This document shows positions 45,998 through 54,791 of a stretch of 64,000 nt of DNA, one piece after another. Position 1 is the first letter of the stretch, and each line of letters begins with the position of its first letter. The position numbers and the translations under genes were made by a program. The DNA comes from Pseudoxanthomonas sp. CF385 (GTDB lineage Bacteria; Pseudomonadota; Gammaproteobacteria; Xanthomonadales; Xanthomonadaceae), in contig NZ_FNKZ01000001.1 of assembly GCF_900104255.1 (NCBI RefSeq), forward strand, positions 2,014,001-2,078,000, given 5' to 3'. The notes under the pieces were generated by a model that saw only the letters and a program-made list of their open reading frames with translations, was not told the DNA's origin and made no database searches.

Positions 45998-46103
45998 GCC
46001 ATCTCCCGGGGGCAGGACTTGCCCCTAAGTGACTGACCTGCCATACTTTCCTGCTCCCGGCCGCCAGCCTGGCAACCGGGTCCTTGCCCCACCGCGTCCG
46101 TTC

Positions 46104-46159
46104 CGGATGTCCGGGGGGCTGTTCCGCCCTGCAGGTGTTTCCCGCGGGGCCCACATCCG
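46104..46159 (+). promoter_or_regulatory. candidate S6:S18-binding leader of rpsF
   Basis: CGGATGT (46104-46110) pairs with ACATCCG (46153-46159) just before the ribosome-binding site of rpsF. A CCG trinucleotide (46111-46113) sits directly inside the stem, and an inner GGGC/GCCC hairpin follows. A CCG bulge above such a stem is the hallmark of the known mRNA site bound by the S6:S18 complex, which represses the operon. Assignment is by eye. Confidence 0.5.
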
Positions 46160-46173
46160 AAAGGTATAAAACG

Positions 46174-46602
46174 ATGCGTCACTATGAAGTCGTGTTCCTG
46201 GTCCACCCGGACCAGAGCGAGCAGGTGCCGGCCATGATCGAGCGTTACAAGGCGCTGATCGAAGGCGGCAACGGTACGATCCACCGTCTGGAAGACTGGG
46301 GCCGCCGTCAGCTGGCCTACCCGATCCAGAACCTGGTGAAGGCCCACTACGTGCTGCTCAACATCGAGGCCGATCAGGCCGTGCTGAACGAGCTGGTCGA
46401 GAGCTTCCGCTTCAACGATGCCGTGCTGCGCAACCTGGTCATCAAGCGCGATGGCCCGGACACCGAGCAGTCGCTGATCATGAAGAACAAGGACGAGAAG
46501 GGCGACAAGCCCGAGCGTGGCGAGCGCCGTCGCCGTGACGATGAGGAAGGCGAGGGCGGCAATGCCGCTTCGACCGATTCCGACACCGCCGAAGCCGCCT
46601 AA
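46174..46602 (+). CDS. rpsF: 30S ribosomal protein S6
   Basis: The 142-residue protein begins [25 protein letters not shown] and contains [25 protein letters not shown], typical of S6, with a long acidic and Arg-rich C-terminal tail. The ATG at 46174 follows AAAGG; an in-frame extension upstream overlaps the leader hairpin and is not coding. It binds S18 and 16S rRNA on the platform of the small subunit. It is the first gene of rpsF-rpsR-rplI. Confidence 0.97.
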   Translation: MRHYEVVFLVHPDQSEQVPAMIERYKALIEGGNGTIHRLEDWGRRQLAYPIQNLVKAHYVLLNIEADQAVLNELVESFRFNDAVLRNLVIKRDGPDTEQSLIMKNKDEKGDKPERGERRRRDDEEGEGGNAASTDSDTAEAA

Positions 46603-46613
46603 GGAGCCCACCC

Positions 46614-46844
46614 ATGTCCAAGTTCTTCCGCCGCCGCAAGTTCTGCAAGTTCACCGCCGAAGGCGTGAAAGAGATCGACTACAAGGATCTCAACACCCTG
46701 CGCCAGTACCTGACCGAGAACGGCAAGATCGTGCCGAGCCGCGTCACCGGCACCAAGTCGCGCTACCAGCGCCAGCTGTCCGCCGCGATCAAGCGCGCCC
46801 GTTTCCTGGCGCTGATCCCGTACACGGACAACCACGACGTGTAA
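46614..46844 (+). CDS. rpsR: 30S ribosomal protein S18
   Basis: The 76-residue protein starts [17 protein letters not shown] and ends with the conserved [16 protein letters not shown]. It forms a heterodimer with S6. It follows rpsF by 11 bp. Confidence 0.97.
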   Translation: MSKFFRRRKFCKFTAEGVKEIDYKDLNTLRQYLTENGKIVPSRVTGTKSRYQRQLSAAIKRARFLALIPYTDNHDV

Positions 46845-46851
46845 TCCAGGG

Positions 46852-46880
46852 CCTCCCCGCACGGGGAGGTTCTTTCTTTC
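46852..46880 (+). terminator. intercistronic hairpin with T-rich tail between rpsR and rplI
   Basis: CCTCCCC and GGGGAGG form a 7-bp stem with a GCAC loop, followed by TTCTTTCTTTC. The tail is mixed, so it probably attenuates or trims the transcript and does not fully end it; rplI begins 61 bases later. Confidence 0.6.
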
Positions 46881-46941
46881 ACTGTCATTCGGACAGCCAA
46901 CCGCTGCAGGCATGGCCTGCTAACGAATACGGAGCATTACG

Positions 46942-47391
46942 ATGGAACTGATTCTTCTGCAGAAAGTCACCAACCTCGGCGTCCTGGGCGACAAGGTCAA
47001 CGTGAAGCCGGGCTACGGCCGCAACTACCTCGTGCCGCAGGGCAAGGCCGTGCCGGCCACGGCCGCCAACGTGGCCGAGTTCGAAGCCAAGCGCGCCGAG
47101 TACGAAGCCAAGGCCAAGGGCGTCCACGACGAGGCCGAAGGCCGCGCCGCCAAGCTCGAAGGCGCCAGCGTCACGATCACCGCCAATGCCGCGACCGAAG
47201 GCAAGCTGTTCGGCTCGGTCGGCCCGCGCGACATCGCCGACGCCTTCACCGCCGCCGGCCTGCCGCTCGAGAAGAGCGAGGTCATCATGGGCGAAGGCGC
47301 GCTGCGCAACATCGGCGAGTACGAGATCGTCGTGAAGCTGCACGCCGACGTGCAGACGACCGTCAAGGTCGTGGTGCAGGCCGAAGCCTGA
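46942..47391 (+). CDS. rplI: 50S ribosomal protein L9
   Basis: The 149-residue protein has the classic N-terminal domain [36 protein letters not shown], a long connecting helix and a C-terminal domain ending [18 protein letters not shown]. It binds 23S rRNA near the L1 stalk. A strong terminator follows. Confidence 0.97.
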   Translation: MELILLQKVTNLGVLGDKVNVKPGYGRNYLVPQGKAVPATAANVAEFEAKRAEYEAKAKGVHDEAEGRAAKLEGASVTITANAATEGKLFGSVGPRDIADAFTAAGLPLEKSEVIMGEGALRNIGEYEIVVKLHADVQTTVKVVVQAEA

Positions 47392-47423
47392 TCCACCCGC
47401 GCATCATTCCGTGATGCCGACAG

Positions 47424-47452
47424 ACGGGCGCCGCAAGGCGCCCGTCCTGTTT
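47424..47452 (+). terminator. rho-independent terminator of the rpsF-rpsR-rplI operon
   Basis: ACGGGCGCC and GGCGCCCGT form a perfect 9-bp stem around a GCAA tetraloop, followed by CCTGTTT. Confidence 0.85.
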
Positions 47453-47494
47453 CCGGGGCCGGTCGCCTGTCGCAGGCGCTGAGATGCCCACCGG

Positions 47495-47503
47495 TTATCC
47501 ACA
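47495..47503 (+). promoter_or_regulatory. DnaA box upstream of dnaB
   Basis: TTATCCACA is an exact match to the high-affinity DnaA box and lies about 95 bp before the dnaB start, after the rplI terminator. It could let DnaA control dnaB expression. A single 9-mer may also occur by chance. Confidence 0.45.
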
Positions 47504-47596
47504 CACTTATCTGCAACACCCCTGGGCATGGACTGCCTACCATGTCCGGCCGTGCGGGCTTTCGCCCCGCATGCGCCGCAGGAGCTTGCACCGCAC

Positions 47597-48997
47597 ATGT
47601 CCGCACGCACCGGTTTCCGCCAGGACCCCCACGATTCGCGCATCGAGCAGCTCCGCGTGCCGCCGCACTCCATCGAGGCGGAACAGGCCGTGCTGGGCGG
47701 GCTCATGCTCGCGCCGGAAGCCTACGACCGCATCAACGACAAGCTCACGGCCAACGACTTCTACCGTCGCGACCACCAGCTGATCTACCGTGCGATCGCG
47801 GAGCTGGCCGAGCGCAACCGCCCGTTCGACGCGGTCACGCTGGGCGAGTGGTTCGAGTCCCAGGGCCAGATGGACCTGGTGGCCGGCGGTGCGTATCTGG
47901 TCGAACTGGCCAGCACCACGCCGTCCGCCGCGAACATCACCGCGTACGCCGAGATCGTCCGCGACAAGGCGGTGATGCGCCAGCTGATCGAAGTGGGCAC
48001 CGAGATCGTTAACGACGCGTTCCAGCCCGAGGGCAAGGAAAGCGACGAGATGCTGGCGATCGCCGAGCAGAAGGTGTTCGCCATCGCCGAACAGGGCGCG
48101 CGCGGCCGCACCGATTTCGTGGCGATGAACGATGCGCTGAAGGACGCCTTCGAGGTGCTGCGCATCCGCTCCGAGAGCGGCGGCACCGTCACCGGCCTGC
48201 CGACGGGCTATACCGAATTCGACATGATGACGGCCGGCCTGCAGCCGACCGACCTGGTGATCCTGGCCGCCCGTCCCGCGATGGGCAAGACCACGCTGGC
48301 GCTGAACATGGCGGAATACGCCGCCATCAAGTCGAAGAAGGCGGTGGCGATCTTCTCGATGGAAATGTCGGCCGGCCAGCTGGCCATGCGCCTGATCTCC
48401 TCGGTGGGCCGCATCAACGCCACCCGCCTGCGTACCGGCCAGCTGGAGGACGAGGACTGGAGCCGCGTGACCAGCGCGATCCGCATCCTGAAGGACCAGG
48501 CCAAGGTCTTCATCGACGATACGCCGGGCCTCTCGCCGGACGTGCTGCGTTCCAAGGCGCGCCGGCTCAAGCGCGAACACGACCTGGGCCTGATCGTCAT
48601 CGACTACCTGCAGCTGATGTCGGTGCCCGGCAACAGCGAGAACCGCGCCACCGAGATCTCAGAGATCTCGCGCTCGCTGAAGGGCCTGGCGAAGGAGCTC
48701 AACGTGCCCGTGATCGCGCTGTCGCAGCTCAACCGCTCGCTGGAAACCCGTACCGACAAACGCCCGGTGATGGCCGACCTGCGCGAATCGGGCGCCATCG
48801 AGCAGGATGCGGACATGATCGTCTTCATCTACCGCGACGATTACTACAACAAAGAAACCTCGCCGGACAAAGGCCTGGCCGAGATCATCATCGGCAAACA
48901 GCGTTCGGGCCCGACCGGCTCCTGCAAGCTGCGGTTCTTCGGCGAGTACACCCGCTTCGACAACCTGGCCCACGACTCGGTGGGCAGCTTCGAGTGA
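47597..48997 (+). CDS. dnaB: replicative DNA helicase
   Basis: The 466-residue protein is the hexameric helicase of the replication fork. The N-terminal collar domain (RVPPHSIEAEQAVLGGLML) is followed by the RecA-like ATPase with Walker A RPAMGKTT (K231). Walker B is GLIVIDYLQLM, and the later motifs SQLNRSLETRTDKRP and LRESGAIEQDADMI are present. ATG 47597 gives the normal N-terminus; in-frame codons upstream lack homology. Confidence 0.97.
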   Translation: MSARTGFRQDPHDSRIEQLRVPPHSIEAEQAVLGGLMLAPEAYDRINDKLTANDFYRRDHQLIYRAIAELAERNRPFDAVTLGEWFESQGQMDLVAGGAYLVELASTTPSAANITAYAEIVRDKAVMRQLIEVGTEIVNDAFQPEGKESDEMLAIAEQKVFAIAEQGARGRTDFVAMNDALKDAFEVLRIRSESGGTVTGLPTGYTEFDMMTAGLQPTDLVILAARPAMGKTTLALNMAEYAAIKSKKAVAIFSMEMSAGQLAMRLISSVGRINATRLRTGQLEDEDWSRVTSAIRILKDQAKVFIDDTPGLSPDVLRSKARRLKREHDLGLIVIDYLQLMSVPGNSENRATEISEISRSLKGLAKELNVPVIALSQLNRSLETRTDKRPVMADLRESGAIEQDADMIVFIYRDDYYNKETSPDKGLAEIIIGKQRSGPTGSCKLRFFGEYTRFDNLAHDSVGSFE

Positions 48998-49000
48998 CCG

Positions 49001-49696
49001 CTACTTGCGGATGAAGTAGCTCACGTAGACATCGCCCGTCGCATCGCCGGCCACGGTCGTGTTGGCATCGAAGAACGATTCGCGGAACCAGGGTTCCGGC
49101 ATCATGTAGGTGTAGATGAGGCGCTGGAAGTCGGCCTGGGGCAGCTGCTGCGGATTCCGCGTGGTCGCCACCGCGGTCAGCATGCACAGGCTCTTGCTGC
49201 AGCGCGGTCGCCCGATCTCCAGTCGTTCGAACTCGTGCGCATGGCGCTCGATCGTCTGCTGGATCAGGGCTTCCAGTCGCGGCGACCAGTCGGGGTCTGC
49301 CGGTTCCGAACGTCCCAATGTTTCGTAGTCCTGCGCATCCGAGCTGCTGTTCCGCAGTCCGGTCATGAATTTGTCCAGCCGGCGCTCTCCCTCCGCCGAC
49401 AACGGCCGCGCGCCCGCACGCACACCGATGGCCGGCGCAGGCAGCTGCGCGCCGCCTGGCGTTTCGGGCAAGGGCTTCCCGGAGGTGACGGGCGCGCCGG
49501 GTGAGAGGGCGGGCGTATCGGCGGCGTCCGACCCGGCGGACAGCGGCGATGAGCCGGGTGCCAGGACAGCGGACCGGCCATCGTGGGTCGATGCGGTGTC
49601 CATGTGCACGGTGCGCGTCCATCGCCATGCCCCGATCGCGGCGAGGACGATCACGCCAGCGACGATCATCGCGGTGGATCTCGAGCGTAGCGCCAT
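49001..49696 (-). CDS. membrane-anchored protein of unknown function
   Basis: The 231-residue protein has one N-terminal anchor or signal (TAMIVAGVIVLAAIGAWRW), a long disordered Ser/Pro/Ala-rich linker (about 30-90), and a C-terminal domain with two cysteines in GRPRCSKSLCMLTAV that may form a disulfide in the periplasm. It ends YVSYFIRK. No family was recognised. It lies convergent to dnaB, separated by only a few bases. Confidence 0.75.
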   Translation of the reverse strand: MALRSRSTAMIVAGVIVLAAIGAWRWTRTVHMDTASTHDGRSAVLAPGSSPLSAGSDAADTPALSPGAPVTSGKPLPETPGGAQLPAPAIGVRAGARPLSAEGERRLDKFMTGLRNSSSDAQDYETLGRSEPADPDWSPRLEALIQQTIERHAHEFERLEIGRPRCSKSLCMLTAVATTRNPQQLPQADFQRLIYTYMMPEPWFRESFFDANTTVAGDATGDVYVSYFIRK

Positions 49697-49789
49697 CGGA
49701 GCCTATCCCTGGAACCCGTCGCCAGCCTAACGGCTCTTTTCCGCTACGGCATGAACGGGGAACGAAGGGCTGGACGCTACAATCAGCGC

Positions 49790-50983
49790 ATGGATACTCC
49801 GGTGGATACCGCCCTGTCAGTCCCGCACACGCGTCCGGAAGCGAACGACCGCCCCACGCGCATCCGCGTGGGCCTGGATGCGCTGGCGCACAACCTGCGC
49901 GCGATCCAGGCCCATGTCGGGGTGCCGGTCATGGGCATCGTCAAGGCCAACGCCTACGGTCACGGGCTGGTGCCGGTGGCGCGTCATCTCGAGGCGCAGG
50001 GTGTCGAGCAACTGGGCGTTGCATTCGTGGAAGAGGGCATCGCGCTGCGCCGGGCCGGCATCACGGTGCCGATCCTCGTGCTGGGCGGCATCCATGCGCC
50101 GCAGGTGACGCAGTTCCTCGCCCACGACCTGGAAGTGACGGTGTCGTCGATCGCCAAGCTGCGTCAGGTCGAGGCCGCCGCCGAGGCGACCGGGCGCAAG
50201 GCCGTTGTGCACCTCAAGGTGGACACCGGCATGGAGCGCATCGGCGTGCACAGCGAGAACGCGGCGTCCTTCATCGAAGCCGCCGTCGCCTCGCGCCGCT
50301 GCATCGTGAAAGGCATCTACTCGCACCTGGCTTGCGCGGACGATCCTGCCTCGCCGATGACGCGGGAGCAGCTCGACCGCTTCCTCGCCGCCTGCGCGCA
50401 CTTCGATCGCCTGGGTGCGCCGATGCCGATCCGTCACCTGGCCAACTCCGGCGGCGTGCTGCATTTCCCCGAGACGTGGTTGGACATGGTGCGCCCCGGT
50501 ATCGCGCTCTACGGCGTCCTGCCCGATCCGGCGTCACGCGCGACGGTCGATCTGCGGCCCGCGTTGTCGCTGGTCTCCCAGGTGGTCTATTTCAAGATCG
50601 TCCGGGCCGGCCGCACCGTCAGCTACGGGGCCACGTGGACGGCGCCGCACGACACCCGCGTGGTCACCGTGCCGATCGGCTACGGCGACGGCTTCCCGCG
50701 GGCGCTCTCCTCGCGCGGCGAAGTGCTGGTGCGAGGGGTGCGCCGGCCCATCGTCGGCCGCATCTGCATGGACCAGTTCATGGTGGACGTGGGCGCCGAC
50801 GGCACCGCGTACAACGAGGACGAGGTGGTCCTGATCGGCGATCAGGGCGGATCGGCGATCCGCTGCGAAGCGGTGGCGCAAGCGGCCGGCACGATTCCCT
50901 ACGAGATCCTGACCGGCCTGAACGAGCGGATCCCGCGCGAATACACCGGCGGCGCTGCATCCGACGGACCGCGCGATACGTAA
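49790..50983 (+). CDS. alr: alanine racemase
   Basis: The 397-residue PLP enzyme interconverts L- and D-alanine for peptidoglycan. The PLP lysine is K52 in MGIVKANAYGHG, the other catalytic tyrosine is in TVSYGATWTAPHDTRVVTVP, and ICMDQFMVDVG is present. I chose ATG 49790; an in-frame ATG at 49751 would add 13 residues, and neither start has a good ribosome-binding site. The gene is followed 23 bp later by a photolyase gene. Confidence 0.95.
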   Translation: MDTPVDTALSVPHTRPEANDRPTRIRVGLDALAHNLRAIQAHVGVPVMGIVKANAYGHGLVPVARHLEAQGVEQLGVAFVEEGIALRRAGITVPILVLGGIHAPQVTQFLAHDLEVTVSSIAKLRQVEAAAEATGRKAVVHLKVDTGMERIGVHSENAASFIEAAVASRRCIVKGIYSHLACADDPASPMTREQLDRFLAACAHFDRLGAPMPIRHLANSGGVLHFPETWLDMVRPGIALYGVLPDPASRATVDLRPALSLVSQVVYFKIVRAGRTVSYGATWTAPHDTRVVTVPIGYGDGFPRALSSRGEVLVRGVRRPIVGRICMDQFMVDVGADGTAYNEDEVVLIGDQGGSAIRCEAVAQAAGTIPYEILTGLNERIPREYTGGAASDGPRDT

Positions 50984-51006
50984 AGGCAGGGGTTCTCCAC
51001 CCGGTC

Positions 51007-52431
51007 ATGCCGATGCCCTACGCCCTGGTCTGGTTCCGGCACGATCTGCGCCTGGACGACAACCCCGCACTCCGCGCCGCGCTGGACGAAGGCTACACGC
51101 CGGTCCCGGTGTACATCCGTGCTCCGCAGGAAGAGGGCGACTGGGCGCCGGGCGGCGCATCGGATGCGTGGCTGCATCGCTCGCTGGAGGGGCTCGATGC
51201 CGACCTGCGTGCACGCGGTTCGCGCCTGGTGCTGCGCCGCGGGGCCAGCGCGGCCGTGCTGGACGCCTTGCTGGAGGAGACCGGGGCCGAGGCGGTGTTC
51301 TGGAACCGCAAGTACGAACCGGCCACGCAGCCGCGCGATGCCGCCCTGAAGAAGGCGCTGCGCGAACGCGGCCTGCGGGTGGAGAGTTTCAACGGCAGCC
51401 TGCTGTTCGAACCCTGGGACCTCGCCACGCAACAAGGTGGGCCGTACAAGGTATTCACCCCGTTCTGGCGTTCCGCCCTCGCGCAGTGGCGTGCGCCGGC
51501 GACGTGGGATGCGCCCGGCACGTTGCCCGCGTTCGACGCCGCCTGGCAGGGCGAATCACTCGATGCCTGGTGCCTGACACCGGCGCTGGGCTGGGATGCC
51601 GGGTTCTGGGAGACTTGGACACCGGGCGAGGCCGGCGCGCGCGAAGCGGTGGAGGTCTTCATCGACGGCGCGCTCAACGGCTACCGCGCCGACCGCGACC
51701 GTCCGGACCGTGTCGGCACCTCGAAGCTGTCCCCGCACCTGCACTTCGGCGAGATCGCGTCGTGGCGCATCACCGCCGAACTGGAGCGCGCACGCACCGC
51801 CGCCAACAGCGCCGACATGGACGGCTACATCCGCGAGCTGGGCTGGCGCGAATTCGCCTACCACCTGCTGCACCATTTTCCGCACACCCCCACCCAGAAC
51901 CTCAACCCGCGTTTCGCGCACTTCGATTGGGCGAAGGTGGACCCCGACGTGCTCGCGGCGTGGCAACGCGGACGCACCGGCGTGCCCATCGTGGATGCCG
52001 GCCTGCGTGAGCTGTGGGCGACGGGCTACATGCACAATCGCGTGCGGATGATCGTGGCCAGCTACCTGGTCAAGCACCTGCGCTATCACTGGTCGCACGG
52101 TGCCCGCTGGTTCTGGGACACGCTGGTGGATGCGGACCTGGCGAACAACACGCTGGGCTGGCAGTGGGTCGCGGGCACCGGCGCCGATGCCGCGCCGTAC
52201 TTCCGTGTGTTCAATCCGGTGACCCAGGCGGAGAAGTTCGACCCGAAGGGCCAGTACATCGCGCGATGGGTGCCGGAACTGGCCGACGTGCCGCTGCCGC
52301 TGCGCTTCGCGCCGTGGCAGAAGCCGGACGTGCTCGCGCACGTGGCCCCCGACTATCCGCGCCGTCCGCTGGTGGATCTTGCCGAGGGGCGCGAAGGCGC
52401 GCTGACCGCGTACCGCAAGACCGGCGACTGA
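51007..52431 (+). CDS. phrB: deoxyribodipyrimidine photolyase
   Basis: The 474-residue protein starts MPMPYALVWFRHDLRLDDNPAL. It has the FAD-binding domain phrases TSKLSPHLHFGEIASWRI, IRELGWREFAYHLL and WATGYMHNRVRMIVASYLVKHL. The substrate-binding segment NNTLGWQWVAGTGADAAPYFRVFNP is also present. It repairs cyclobutane pyrimidine dimers with light energy. All the expected motifs of CPD class I enzymes are seen. The ATG at 51013 is an alternative start. Confidence 0.95.
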   Translation: MPMPYALVWFRHDLRLDDNPALRAALDEGYTPVPVYIRAPQEEGDWAPGGASDAWLHRSLEGLDADLRARGSRLVLRRGASAAVLDALLEETGAEAVFWNRKYEPATQPRDAALKKALRERGLRVESFNGSLLFEPWDLATQQGGPYKVFTPFWRSALAQWRAPATWDAPGTLPAFDAAWQGESLDAWCLTPALGWDAGFWETWTPGEAGAREAVEVFIDGALNGYRADRDRPDRVGTSKLSPHLHFGEIASWRITAELERARTAANSADMDGYIRELGWREFAYHLLHHFPHTPTQNLNPRFAHFDWAKVDPDVLAAWQRGRTGVPIVDAGLRELWATGYMHNRVRMIVASYLVKHLRYHWSHGARWFWDTLVDADLANNTLGWQWVAGTGADAAPYFRVFNPVTQAEKFDPKGQYIARWVPELADVPLPLRFAPWQKPDVLAHVAPDYPRRPLVDLAEGREGALTAYRKTGD

Positions 52432-52490
52432 GCCGCGTTGACGCCTTTCGTCGCCGCGTGCTTCACTCGGCGCGGGAGAGGAGGGCAAGC

Positions 52491-53951
52491 ATGGCCACGA
52501 AGAAGGCGCCGGCAAAGCCGCGTCGCGAGCCGATGTCGCGGGTGGACACCGCCTGGTTGCGGATGTGTCGTCCGACCAATCCTATGATGATCACCGGCGT
52601 GCTGATGTTCGACGAGCCGATGACGCTCGATCGGCTGAAGCAGGTGATCAAGAAGCGCTTCCTCGCCTATCCGCGCTTCCTGCAGAAGGCGGTCGATACG
52701 CCGGCGGGTGCCTCGTGGGTGACCGACCCCGACTTCGACCTGGACTGGCACGTGCGCCTGTCCGCGCTGCCCGGTCGGCATGATCCGAAGTCCGAGAAGA
52801 AGGCGCTGGAGCGCTTCACCAGCCAGATGGCCTCCACGCCCTTGGACAAGACCAAGCCGTTGTGGCAGTTCCACCTTATCGAACGCTACGGCACCGGCTC
52901 CGCGCTGGTCGCCCGCATCCACCACAGCTATGCCGACGGCATCGCCCTGGTGCAGGTGCTGCTTTCGCTGACCGATACCAGCCGCAAGCCCGACACGGGC
53001 AAGGACCTGCGCTCGGCCTGGCTCAAGAAGGACGGCGTGGAAGTCGTGCGCCGCGTCGGCGCCATCGACCGCTACGTGCAGATCGGCGGGAAGGTGATCG
53101 GCAAGGGCATGGAGATGATGCAGGACCCGACGCTGGCCACGATGCTGGCGAAGGAAGGCGGCGAGATCGGCCGCGAACTGCTGCACGCGCTGTCGCTGTC
53201 CGACGACCCGCCCACGCTGCTGCGCGGCAAGTTGGGCGTGAGCAAGCGCGTGGCCTGGGCCGAGCCGCTGGACCTGGAAGACGTGAAGGCCGTCGGCCGT
53301 GCCTGCGACTGCACCGTCAATGACGTGCTGATGGCCGCCGCCGCCGGCGCGCTGCGCAGCTACATGCTGGAACGCGGGGAACAGCTGGACGGCGTCACCC
53401 TGCGCGCCACCGTACCGGTGAACCTGCGGCCGCTGGAGCACGCCCGCAAGCTGGGCAACCATTTCGGCCTGGTGTTCCTTGACCTGCCGGTGGGCGAGGA
53501 CAACCCGATCCGTCGCCTCGAGCGCGTGGCCGAGTGCATGCGTGACCTTAAGAATTCACGGCAAGCCATTGTTGCATTTGGACTTCTTGCCGCACTCGGC
53601 ATGGCACCATCGGCCCTGCAGAGCGTGGCCCTGGAGCTGTTTTCCCGCAAGGCGACGGCAGTGGCCACCAACGTGCCCGGACCCCAGCAACCGCTCTACA
53701 TGGGCGGGTCGCGCCTGCGGGAGATGATGTTCTGGGTGCCGCAAACGGGGTCCATCGGCATCGGCGTCTCCATCCTCAGCTACAACGGCCGCGTGCACTT
53801 TGGCCTGATCGCCGACGCCAAGCTGATCCCGGATCCGGATGCGGTGATCCGCCGCTTCGGCCCCGAGTTCGAGAAGCTGCTGTACCTGTCGCTGATGGGG
53901 AGCTGGGAGCACACCCTGGATGCCGAAGGCGCCGCGGCGCTGGTCGGCTGA
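52491..53951 (+). CDS. wax ester synthase / diacylglycerol O-acyltransferase (WS/DGAT)
   Basis: The 486-residue protein belongs to the bacterial WS/DGAT family. The active-site motif HHxxxDG is seen as HHSYADG (residues 144-150). The N-terminal PMSRVDTAWLRMCRPTNPMMITGVL and C-terminal ATNVPGPQQPLYMGGSRL are typical. It transfers acyl groups from acyl-CoA to diacylglycerol or fatty alcohol. GGAG precedes the ATG at 52491. No other storage-lipid gene is close, so substrate choice is open. Confidence 0.93.
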   Translation: MATKKAPAKPRREPMSRVDTAWLRMCRPTNPMMITGVLMFDEPMTLDRLKQVIKKRFLAYPRFLQKAVDTPAGASWVTDPDFDLDWHVRLSALPGRHDPKSEKKALERFTSQMASTPLDKTKPLWQFHLIERYGTGSALVARIHHSYADGIALVQVLLSLTDTSRKPDTGKDLRSAWLKKDGVEVVRRVGAIDRYVQIGGKVIGKGMEMMQDPTLATMLAKEGGEIGRELLHALSLSDDPPTLLRGKLGVSKRVAWAEPLDLEDVKAVGRACDCTVNDVLMAAAAGALRSYMLERGEQLDGVTLRATVPVNLRPLEHARKLGNHFGLVFLDLPVGEDNPIRRLERVAECMRDLKNSRQAIVAFGLLAALGMAPSALQSVALELFSRKATAVATNVPGPQQPLYMGGSRLREMMFWVPQTGSIGIGVSILSYNGRVHFGLIADAKLIPDPDAVIRRFGPEFEKLLYLSLMGSWEHTLDAEGAAALVG

Positions 53952-54061
53952 AGCCCGACGGCACCTGAATGAACAGGGCTCAAATCGCGTGTTGTAAACA
54001 TTTCGCTGGGTAGGCTTGCGACCGTTCCGGGTATTCCCCCGCACGCCACCCAGGAGGATGT

Positions 54062-54736
54062 ATGAATGCGATGCTGAAGACCGGTGCCCTCGCGGCACTC
54101 ACCGTCACCCTGCTCGGCGGCTGCGCCAGCTACACCGGCCAGACGAACGACCCGAACGACCCGAACCGTACCCGTAGTGGCGCCCTGATCGGTGCAGGCA
54201 TCGGCGCGGTGGCCGGCCTGCTCAGCGGCGGCGATGCCACCGAGCGTCGCCAACGCGCCCTCGTCGGCGCGGGCATCGGCGGCATCGCAGGCGGTTCCAT
54301 CGGTGCCTACCAGGACCGCCAGGAGGCCGAACTGCGCCGCCAGACCGCAGGCACGGGCATCGACGTCAGCCGCGATGGCGACGTCATCAAGCTCAACCTG
54401 CCCGATGGCGTGACCTTCGATTTCGGCAAGGCCGACCTGAAGTCGCAGTTCTATCCGGCACTCAACAACGTCGCCTCGACGCTGCGCGAGTACAACCAGA
54501 CCATCGTGGAAGTCAGCGGCCACACCGACAGCATTGGTACCGATGCGGTGAATCAGCGCCTGTCGGAGCAGCGTGCGTCGTCGGTCGGTAACTACCTGAT
54601 CGGCCAGGGCCTGCAGCGCGAGCGCTTCGAGATCGTCGGCATGGGCAAGCGTTATCCGGTTGCCAGCAACGACACCGACGCCGGCCGTGCGCTCAACCGC
54701 CGCGTCGAAATCCGCGTGCTGCCGGTGCGTTCGTAA
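54062..54736 (+). CDS. OmpA-family outer-membrane lipoprotein with glycine zipper
   Basis: The 224-residue protein has a lipobox (TLLGGC, Cys21) and a glycine-zipper segment (SGALIGAGIGAVAGLLSGG and GAGIGGIAGGSIGAYQ). The OmpA-like peptidoglycan-binding domain follows (VEVSGHTDSIGTDAVNQRLSEQRA and GKRYPVASNDTDAGRALNRRVEI). It resembles YiaD. It should tether the outer membrane to peptidoglycan. A strong terminator follows. Confidence 0.95.
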   Translation: MNAMLKTGALAALTVTLLGGCASYTGQTNDPNDPNRTRSGALIGAGIGAVAGLLSGGDATERRQRALVGAGIGGIAGGSIGAYQDRQEAELRRQTAGTGIDVSRDGDVIKLNLPDGVTFDFGKADLKSQFYPALNNVASTLREYNQTIVEVSGHTDSIGTDAVNQRLSEQRASSVGNYLIGQGLQRERFEIVGMGKRYPVASNDTDAGRALNRRVEIRVLPVRS

Positions 54737-54759
54737 GCGCCTCCGCACGTCGCACCACC

Positions 54760-54791
54760 GACGGGCCGCCTCGCGCGGCCCGTCTTCGTTT
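54760..54791. terminator. terminator between ompA-like gene and pip
   Basis: GACGGGCCGC and GCGGCCCGTC form a perfect 10-bp stem with a CTCGC loop, then TTCGTTT on the plus strand. It lies between convergent genes and overlaps the end of the minus-strand pip region, so it may serve both. Confidence 0.8.

Noticed and set aside
49501..52431. A 976-codon frame ending in the photolyase
   Set aside because: The upstream part is out of frame with alanine racemase and of low complexity; only 51007-52431 shows photolyase sequence.
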